64,000 bases of DNA. Source: Enchytraeus crypticus. Taxonomy: Eukaryota > Annelida > Clitellata > Enchytraeida > Enchytraeidae. The stretch is taken from NCBI GenBank assembly GCA_905160935.1, contig CAJHZI010000893.1, forward strand, positions 442,501 through 506,500, in the 5' to 3' direction. Within the stretch, counting starts at the first letter, position 1. Every line of letters begins with the position of its first letter. The notes beneath the pieces are model-generated. The model was given only the letters and a program-made list of their open reading frames with translations. It had not been told where the DNA came from and did no database searches. The translations under genes and the position numbers were made by a program. Below are positions 46,666-57,900 of this stretch, piece by piece.

Positions 46666-46784
46666 TTACGGGTTTAGTTTAAGATAGAAAGCAACTGCAC
46701 ATGTCGCTAGAGTAGACAACCACAGACTGTTCATAGTTGTGCTAGCTGATTTGATATCAGAGAATCTCAAGCGCCTTCTTGTTG
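46666..46784 (-). CDS. Gene 3 terminal exon: basic linker and hydrophobic tail
   Basis: A T-rich tract and TGTTACAG acceptor lead into an open phase 1 exon of 39 codons ending at TAA. It encodes RRRLRFSDIKSAS, then MNSLWLSTLATCAVAFYLKL. The small-residue stretch followed by about 16 hydrophobic residues close to the C-terminus resembles a GPI-anchor signal; a short transmembrane tail is the alternative. The acceptor, phase and stop all fit, but no homology supports it, so a different last exon remains possible. Confidence 0.6.
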
Positions 46785-49700
46785 CTGTAACATTGGAATA
46801 ATAAAATTAAATAAATATGTTAAAATAATACAGTGCATAGGACCATAGGCCAAAGGGTATAAGTCTATAGGTATAGGTCTATATAGGCACATTGGCCTAT
46901 AGTCATACATGTCTATAGGCATATAGGTCTATAAGCAGTGTGCTGCAACAAGGCTATCGAAACTGCTACAGCTTCTTGAGAATTTAAAACAGCACCCATT
47001 TAATGCCAGCTCAATAAAAGACACTACAAGGCAATGATTCCCGTGTTCATTAGATGTAATGAAGTAAGATATAATTAATAAGAAATAATATAAAATAATT
47101 ATCTCTCTCACTAGTGCTCTGCTAAGTGGTCGAGCAATGATACTTATTCCAACTCACGTTCTACTTCCACGCTAAATAAAGCGCACTTCATTAATTAACT
47201 AGTTAATATCTTCACATCAATTAACTAGTTAATATCTTCACATCAATTAACTAGTTAATATCTTCACATCAATTAACTAGTTAATATCTTCACATCAATT
47301 AACTAGTTAATATCTTCACATCAATTAACCAGTGAGTCTCTTCACATCAATTAACGAGTTAATCTCTTCACATCAATTGACGAGTTAATCTCTTCATATC
47401 AATTGACGAGTTAATCTCTTCACATCAATTGACGAGTTAATCTCTTCACATCAATTGACGAATTAATCTCTTCACATCAATTGACGAGTTAATCTCTTCA
47501 CATCAATTGACGAGTTAATCTCTTCACATCAATTAATTATTTAATATCTTCACATCAATTAACGAGTTAATCTCTTTACAATATACCACACCTTATCCAC
47601 ACATTACTATAGCCTATAGCTTGGGATAATAGATAATAATTCTGTTGAGATAAACCTCAACAGAATCCTCTGTTGAGGTTTCCCATTGCCTTCCTCAGTT
47701 CTTGTTCAGCTCCCACTTTCAACACTTGCAATTTACGGTTGGCCTATTCTTCAGGGTAAGCGTCTTGGTCTATTCTTTAGTATTAAATAATTATAATTAT
47801 ATTAAATAATATACACTGTGTTTTTTATAACTGATACCCCCCATTACTTTTACAATAAAGCGGTAAGGAGTTGACCGATGTTCTTGAAATTTGCTGTACT
47901 TGACCAGCAGCCAATTCTACCAAACACACAGTCATTTTGTTTGAATATCTTCAATAACGTGAAAGTTACAGTTTCGCAAAAATGAATGGGGTCAGATAAG
48001 AAATTTCCAATACAGGATTACGGGCGTGTTACATTTAGCCTAGATTATCTCTATAAAACTGCTAGCTGACACGCAATATAATATTTCTGCTAATGCTAAT
48101 TTGAAGAGCAATTATTTCGTTTCAACACGAAGTAAAATACGTGTATCTTCTTAATTGACAAAGTTATTGAACTTTTAATGCATGCATTTCATGAAGAGAA
48201 TTAACAGTACTGCGCTCTCAGCGTCTCACGGCAGCTGAGCTCTCGCTTAGCACAGGTAGGCCTAATAACCTAATGCATGCTTTAAAAGTTCAATAACTTT
48301 GTCAATTAAGATCATATCAGCACATATTTGACGTCATTTTGCAAAGAAGTGAGTGCTCTTCAAAATAGCATTAGCTGAAATTTTATATGATATGTTAGCT
48401 ATTATTTTATAGAGATAATTTTACGCTGCATGTAACACGCCTGTAATCCTGTACTGGAAATTTCATATCTGACCCCACTGCTATTAGTAAAACTATAACT
48501 TTCACGTTATTAAAGGTCTCAAAACGAAATTTCCCCATATTTTGTAGAATTGGCTGCTGGTCAAATGCTGTATATTTCAAGAACATGGGTCAACTTCTTA
48601 CGACTTTATTGTTAAAACAATTTGGGGTATCATTTATAAAAAGCACAGTGTAGAATATCTTACCGGCGCATCTGCTGCAGCAATCCTCCTGATATTCGAT
48701 GTAGTTACAACTATCCAGGGGCAAGCTTTTACACCAGTCAAACCGATCACCATATTCGCATCCTGTATGCATAAAATACAAACCGTTGTGTAGCATTTAT
48801 AATACGATATATTTTGCATCTAAGAAGAGACAATTTTAGCAATGAAAATCTGGAATTAATTTAAATTAGTGTTACCAGGGTGACAATGTTACCTGAGCAG
48901 TGGCAACACTGTGGGGAGATGTATTGTGAGGAAGAAGGGAAGGGACCATAATATTTTTATTTAGATTAGGACTATTTTTATATAAATTAGTTTAGTAATT
49001 CTTTGATTTTTGTTTGTTCTATGATAAACAGTTACGCTTAGTACAGTATTAATTAAACAACATAATTAAAATCTGACGAAAAGAATCGACTGATAAAACG
49101 TTGAACTCAAAACTTTGAACTTAAATCGCCTTCTCAATTCATTTTTTAGAACTGTACATAGCTATATGGCCTATCTTTAAAAGTTATCTGCACATTTTTC
49201 AGCCGCTATGGCTACTATAGGTCTACTATATTATGTGGATACTGTATGCGACAATTGACCCTATCGTTGCTATATTTGCTATGTTGATGGTATGGTTGCT
49301 ATGCTTATCAATTCATGTTACTCTGTTTAGAATTTTTTTAAATGACGCAACATTCTTCAGATTAGCAATCTAGTCAATGCTCGGTCAGACTGGTATGTCT
49401 AAGGCAAATATATATACTCAATATTAGCTAGCTAGCTTTTAGTGTTTGTTTCGCTTGACATGGATGCCAGTAGCACAAGAATAAATTCATATCCATTTTA
49501 TGGCAATAAATTCGCTCATCACAATGAAATCTATCCATCAGAAAGAAATCTATCCATCGCAACGAAATCTATCCTTCGTAACTAAATCTATTCAGTATTC
49601 AATAGGAATGAAAGTTTAATACAATATATTAGGCCTACTAAAAATATAATCCCAGGCTAACAAAGCACTTGTTTCGTTACTAATATCATTTCGAGGAATA

Positions 49701-50050
49701 TTATATACAATAAATCGGCTTTGAAACTCTGAATACGATTTTAAGCGTAAAAGAAATTTTCAATTTTTAATCTTCAATTTCTAATTTTAAAAAAATTATC
49801 AAGTTTTATAATGAAATGACGTTTTACCTCTCTCTCCATTGTCCATATAGTAGCAAGCTTTACAGCAGATTTTATTAGTGGTGTAGCAGTAGCTTGGCTT
49901 TATGGCGGAGCACCAACTTGCGGAATCAGTGCAACCTATAAAAATAAGTTAAAGCAAAATTATGCACATTTACAAATAACATTTTATGCATAGTTCATAG
50001 TACATGTAAATATATACACACATTTCTTTCCTCACCTGAATGAAGCCATT

Positions 50051-50083
<33 letters not shown>

Positions 50084-51819
50084 GGTTTAACATCAGTTTC
50101 CTCATATAAGGATGATGTCAGGGACGTCCTCCCATCACATGTCGCTACAGATCGATTCACCCCAAACGATCTGAAAAAACATGTGCTGAAGAGAAAGAAA
50201 AAGAACCTAAACGGTGCCGGTCTGGTTATCAAAAAACAGTCAGGCAAGATGAAAAAGTCTATGGTGGGAAGAGATGTGTTTTCAACCTAAGAAGTGAATA
50301 TTTCTGATATTGTCTTTTTCAGTACAAATAGTCTTTGAATATTAGAATCTTAAAAACTTTTTACATTTTTAATTAAAATAACCTCAAACTTAGAACCACA
50401 TTCGCTAGTTAGTCTTATGATGTTACAGTTGTTTCAATAAGGTTTTTAACTTAAATACTCCAGTTGATATAATCTGATTGCTTAGTGTTTAATGTTTAAT
50501 AGAGTAGATCATGCAAATGCATCTCTACACTTTATACAGTAACTTGATATAGTAAAACAAACTATTTACATTCAAATACGCATAATCGTTGTACCAATCA
50601 TGCATAAACAAGAAGAAAGTAAACAGAATATAACCTGGATCTATCGGCACTAACTCAGACGGTGCCAAGGTCACGTGATATCCCGGTGCTGGTGTTGTTT
50701 TCCTGGTGTCGCAGGTCTGACAACAGATCTGAGCGTTGTTACCATCAGCACACAGGTTAGGAGTCAAGTTCTTACACCACGGAGCTTTGTCCCCGTACAT
50801 ACAATCTGCTCAGAGATATCATTCAGAAATATTAGTCAGAATTCAGAAATATTCAGAATTCACAATTTATAGATATTCATCAAGCGCATTAGAAAATATG
50901 GCAAACATATGGTGGCATGCTTTTTTTTAAATTCATTATTCCTGGACTCGCCCGTCATTGACATAGCTTTCGAGTGAGGAAACTGACGTTAGCATTAGCT
51001 ATACCAGCTATATTATTGATGCTACAGCGATGTCTACCAGTACAATAATTGTTATATGTGACTCTTAGCCTAAGGTCTTTTCTTTCTACTTTTTTAGCCG
51101 GCTTATAGGTAGCATTTCTAGCAATGGACACTGTTGTCTACTCTGGCCGTCAATTAGTCATCGAATCAGGTAGGACCAGATAGGACCAGCCCCTCGTTTC
51201 TCTTGATTTGTCTCTTGCTCAGCAGTTATTTTTACCGATGTTTTCTAGTTTATAGTATCAAAGTGTTGTGTCCAGGCAATGTTTCTAACGTTATCCATCG
51301 ACGTGAAAACGGGCTTTAACCCTTTCATGCAATAATTCATTTAAAATCTTCTGGCGCAGTAGATACTGGAGGATCCTACCTGGATAGCCAGTCCTCATGA
51401 GCAAGCAGTAGGAGCAGCAGGATTCGCTGGAGGAGTAACATATGGATGGGTCGTCATTGGCTCCACACCACTCCGCCTTGTCACCGTACAGACAGGCTGC
51501 CAAATATTGTAAAAAAACGTTTAACTTTAGTTGTGACGGAGAAAGTAAAGATAAATGATAAAGCCTAGTTTTATGTTAGTTAAGTTCAGTCAGCAAAGGC
51601 TCTGAATTTTAGTCAGGCACCTACTGATCTGCGGATCAGCTAAGAGTTAATAGAAATCATATAATACAAATTTAACTTTGTATATAAGAATGTCAGATTA
51701 TGAATATAATAACAGCTTTCATAAGGAATAAGAATTGTATTCCTGATAAGAAAATATGAGTGAAAAATATGAAGGTTTAGCGAGCTTTTGGCGAGCTTCT
51801 GCTGTAAAGCCAAAGAGAT

Positions 51820-51909
<90 letters not shown>

Positions 51910-54900
51910 GAATATATAATTTAATTTCTCCATTTTGTATAGAATAAACAATAAAATTCACAACATTCATTCCTAATTCTAAAGTAAAAATAAACCGTTA
52001 AACCGTCCATTGTTTATCGACTTTCAGTGAAAAACTGAAATTTAAATTGAATACATTGCATGACTACATAACACCATAACTAAGACTACATAACTTTATT
52101 GACTACATTCCAGCAAATAATTAATAATTAATAATAATAATTCAAGTTAATAATTTTTAGGAAAACTTACAGGAGACGTGGGACTGAAATTTCTTGCAGC
52201 TGACGCAGCAGATGTCCTGAATGTTCTTCTCGTAGCAGTTGCTTTCCTTTAGATTCGCGCAGTACTTCACATCACGGTCACCATAGGGGCAATCTGTGTC
52301 AAATATCAACCTAGACTATGTTATTTATCCAATATTTTGCACGATAGTAAGACTATGCATCTAGTAACTGTAATTACTAGATGCATAGTTGATTTACACA
52401 CTTGTTCCTTCTGCAGTAATTCAGTACCAGGAGCAGTCGCCCGCTTACCTGCGTAAACTCTCTTGGTTAGAACCCGTAGTAATAAAACTACCCTGCACGC
52501 CATAGTCAGCCTCTGTTTCCTCCTACTTTCCCTTTTATAAATTACGCCTTGGTTCAACCATTAATGACTGTCTGAGGCAAATGTTTCCAACTTTTTCATG
52601 CGATACACTTTTCGTTTTTTTTCTGTTTCTTTCTATTTTAGTTCTTATTTTTCCATTGTTATCCACTTCCATATTTAGCACACTTTGCACTGGATATAAC
52701 AGCAGTAAGAACATATTTAATAATTTACTTTCAAGCTAAGGCAGATTTAAATGATTGTAAAAGAACAAAATTTGAAGAATTTTAGGCTATAGATCTGCCG
52801 AAATGGTACAGTACAGTGAGAGTGAAAGATAAGATATAAAAATATAAAAGCTCACTTAAGTTTAATTAAATGAATTTTAATTAATTTAATTCAAAAATTA
52901 ACCTAGACCTATTAAGTTTTATAACCTAACATATTCAGTGAGAGTCTGGTTAGGATTCAAGCATTAAATTGTGTATGTAGAAAGATTGCTGCCAACCCAA
53001 CCAAGTAACAATACACAGCGATAAATATAAAGTAATATAATATCTTAAATGAAATATCCTTCGATATAAATAAAGGACTATAGATAAATAATTTTGAAAA
53101 GATTATAATTGAATTGAATTTAGATAATCTGAAGCAGACCTGCAGTGTTATCGTCATGCACTTTTTGGCAAGAAGCGCAGCAGGTTTGTTTCCAGTAGTC
53201 CTGATAACACAGCGCCGTATCCGCCTTGATCTTATCCGCGCACGTCTTTCCATCTCCCACTATTCCTCTCCTATCTCCGGATATGCAGTTATCTAAACAC
53301 GAACAGCAGAATATTAGGAATTAAGAGAACGAATAAGATTACTATAATTATTAAGATTACTATAATTATTAAGATTACTATAATTATTAAGATTACTATA
53401 ATTATTAAGATTACTATAATTATTAAGATCATTATAATATTAGTGCGTGTCCCAGTCTTCCAGTTCAATAAACTGACGTACGGTGAAGAAACTGTTGCTA
53501 CTCTGTGTAGATTAGCAAGAAATATTTCTAAGGCAACACTATTTTAATTTGTGTAAATTTAATTTAATTTCACTTTAACAATTCAATGGTAAACAAATAG
53601 ACGAGACAAAATTACAAAGCTATCGACTGAAAAATTATCAGCCTACCAGAAGGAATGATCTCAATTCATTGAAATGGCAGACACAACCTTCGTTACTAGA
53701 GGAGCGCGAGCTATTTTATATTCGTGTTGTATTTAACATTATTTACGAATACAGACAATACTCTCGCCGACCGCCTGGATAGAATTTGAAACGATAGCCT
53801 CTTCCTTATCAAGCCGACATGATATTAACTCGATCATCCAAGCTGAACATTGTACAAGTAGATTCAGATGATCAAATAGGCTTTTTTTCACTCTGATGCT
53901 GGATAAGATGGACTAGCATACAATCTGAACTGAACCTGGAGTTTTATATTCCCTAAGTAGAAATACCGCTCCTATTAAAGGAAAAAGGCTTCTAAATTAA
54001 ATAAACTTTGATTTAAATAAAAGCATTTAATTGAATTACGATCATAGTCTGACGTCTCTGGCTATCACTTGTTATACTACGTAGACATTACATTTTATAT
54101 CCTTATTATTTACAAGTTATGAATAGCATTATTTATAATTAATTAATTATATTATTTATAATTAATATAATTAATTACCTGGAGTAGCCGGAGCATCGGC
54201 ACTGTACACGCATTTGCCATATGTACACCACTGAAAATTAATAATGAAATGACCATAAATTATAATTAATTATCATGTTATTACGATTAATATTAATATA
54301 ATTAATCTGTAGGCTAAATTAAAAGATATCCTTTTTATATTTAGAATTAAAGACCTACCTATAAGTATCACAAAACAAAATTCCAAATGAGTAAAATGGT
54401 ACAATTAGCTTGCAATTAATTTGCACCAAGTCAATGATTCGCTTACTTTGTACGTATTGGTTAATGATAGGTTATTAGGGTTTGTATAGGTCATTCAAAT
54501 TAATTAGTTACAACTAAAGTATACGCCAGTAACTAGTGCTCTCTTTACAATCTCTTTAGACCATCGGAAGGTCTAATATTCACTTACTTACATGAGGCAA
54601 AACAACTTTTTTTATAGCGGAGCACTTATAATAACAGAAAAATTGATTGACTTCACTCTCAGATACTGCAATCAGATACTGAAAACAGATACTGCAGACG
54701 ACGAGTCTATTTCTAAACCTGCGGGAGAGACTAGAGATTAGAGATTAGAGACTAGAGGATGGTGGTTCAAACCTTTTTATTGCCACAGCTCGTTCCGTTG
54801 GCAGCCCTCTGCTCGGACTTGGTGGTGCATCGGTTAACATCGGGGCGGGGGTTGAAGCAATAGAGCAGTCCGCATAGCTGATCATCAAACAACTGACCCT

Positions 54901-57900
54901 GTTGAATAATAAATCAATCAATTAATGTGATATTAATAAAATAAATAATAATGGAGTTGAGTTGAGACACGACATCGCACCCTGTTGATTAATAAATCAA
55001 TCAATTAATGCGATATTAATTAATTAATAATGGAGTGTAGTTTATTGGGACTTTTAGTGGAGTGGATTGGGACTAGTGTGTTGCTTTCTTTTTCCCCTAT
55101 CTACGATTTCAAGTTTTGCTTGAACACATCGGTGCGCAGAAGTGCATACTACTACTACATACCCGATACGAACCCATGTTGTGTACGGGTTGCTAAAGAG
55201 TAGACCAGCTGTGGACATCAGGTATCGTAAAAGGTGACAAAGCACTAAGATCTAAACGACTGAAAGGGCATTTAGTCGGTGAGCACTTAGACTCCAGAAA
55301 TTGCTACAAAAATTGCTAAAACGAATGAAAATTAAAAATATCCCGACCCTAGATAAACTGGGATTCAGGGGATGATGACGACGATGAATTATGATTACAT
55401 ACGAATACAATAATCGATATGCATATATCTGATATGTATATCGATATGCGACGTCTATCGATATGTACATCGATATGCGATGGGGGACGTTCCTGACATC
55501 ATCCTTGTATGAGAAAACTGACATACCTTTATTTTTATTATCATTATTATTATTACTCTATTATTACTCCTATTACTCTATTATTATTATTTTTTAAATG
55601 CCCTGGGCTGTAAAGGGCCCTGGGTTAAAAAATAAGATAAAAGAGACTTTGTTTAATTGAAAGTCTTAAAAAAGCGATTAAAATAATTCCTCTGCACTCT
55701 GGGAAGCCGCTTTAGCCAAAGTGCCACTGAAGCAGACTGCATTGAATCGCTGGAGAGCAATAGGCAGTCGCTGCCACAGAAAAGCTTTTTCGCGTTTATC
55801 ACCAGTAATGACGCTGGTCCTCCTGCCTATTTCGTTAATAAAGTCTGATGCGACAGAGTTTATTATTATTATTATTATTATTACGATATAAGTAGCCGGT
55901 GTTGATCTACGTAATCAATGTTATCTATTTTACTTTATTTTTCTTTTTATCTATTTTATTTTATTTGTATCTCTTGTAATATGTTTATAAATTTAGCTCT
56001 AGGCACTTAGAGACACACAGAGACACCTAGAGACACGTAGAGACATCTAGAGACACCTAGAGACAACTACTACTACTACTACTACACCTAGAGGCACCTA
56101 AGGCACCTAGTGGCACCTAGAGACACCTAGAGACACCTAGAGGCACCTAGAAGCACCTAGAGACACCTAGAGAAACCTAGAAGCACCTAGTGGCACCTAG
56201 TGGCACCTAGAGGCACCTAGTGGCATCTATTGGCACCTACCCCGCAGTAGTATGATCCCACTCCGTAAAGGTGCTGACACTGCTTGTCTACGTTCAGAAA
56301 CTGACCCACCGGTAGCTTGCCATTCTTCTCAACGTCCCTTTCGTCAACTCTAGACGTCCTCAGCAGACAATTTGTATCCGTCCTGAAGTCAATCAATCAA
56401 TCAGTCAGTCAATCAATCAATCAATCAATCAATCAATTAATCAATCAATCAATCTATTACGGCGGGTATCGAATCCATGATGCCTTGTTTATCGGGTAAG
56501 ATTGCATCAGACTTTAACATCTAAACCAAATTTGGTCGAAATTATGAACCTAGAAGTGAAGCTGATCCCGATTCTGAGCATTTGAGGGATTCATTGAAGT
56601 AATGGCCCTTTATGTGACCGTGCGCAAACTTTACTGAGGAGGAAATAAACCACCAGTTAAAACCCTTTCTTTACTGCTGGCATTTTGAAGTCCTCCTCCT
56701 ATTACAATTTATAACTATGACTTTCATTAATAACCCTTCATTTACCAGCGGTACTTGAACTTCCACATACGCAACTAAGACTTTCTTGCAGTCTGGATGC
56801 GAGAGAGACCAATTACTCAGAATGCTTATCATCCAAACTGACCAATAGCGCCGCTTTTATTCAAAGTTTCAAAAAATAACCCTGGTAAAAAAGGGTCAAT
56901 TAAGCTTGCTGTTATTATTGAAAAGCTATTGAGTATATTTATTAGAAACAGGAATTAGTCAAGATTACGGCGCGGTAATTGGGTCATAGAAAATTTATGT
57001 ACCTCATATTGCAATTACATATTTACCCTCAAACATTACAAACAACTCTGTTTAAAAATTACGAAGTAAAGGCTTTAACAAAACCCAAACTAAAGCAAAT
57101 TGAAACTCTCTTTATCAACTATGGTATGATAACTTTAAATAAATAATGATTCCTTACGGAAATTTTCTAGGATATGTTTCATTCCCAAAAAAGCCAATGC
57201 TGTGGAGTGTTCGGATTACAGAACAATCAGCTTAATACCTCATGCATCGAAAGATCTTATTAAAGATAGTAAATAATCGCATTCAGTCGAAAGCAGAGAT
57301 TATACTGAGCAAGACACAATTTGGTTTTAGAAAAGGATGCGGCACAAGAGAAGCAATAGGAGTAATGCGGGTTCTTTGTGAAAGAAGCTTAGAATATGGA
57401 AATGACGTTTTTGTATGCTTTGTAGACTTCGAGAAGGCCTTTGACAGGATTGATTGGAGAGCGATGATGAATATCTTAAAAAGAATAGGAATTGACTAAA
57501 GAGATTGAAGACTAATTTTGAACTTGTACATGAATCAAAGAGCAGTAATCAAAATCCAACAAGAATACTCAGAAGCAGGTGAGATTGGACGTGGAGTAAG
57601 ACAGGGTTGTAGCATTTCGCCGCTGCTGTTTAACATTTACGCTGAGGCAATGATGGAGGAAGCAATAGAAGACTTGGAAGAAGGAATAAAAGTAGGAGGG
57701 AATTTGTTACAAAATGTACGATTTGCAGATGACCATGGAATGATAGCGGGCAGCGAGATTGGACTGCAAAAGATAATGGATAGGCTGAATGATACGGCCC
57801 TAAGATATGGCATGAAGATTAATATAAAAAAGACCAAGGTTATGATAGTGTCCAATAATAAAGGTGAAATTAATATCACAATAAATGGTACGAAATTGGA

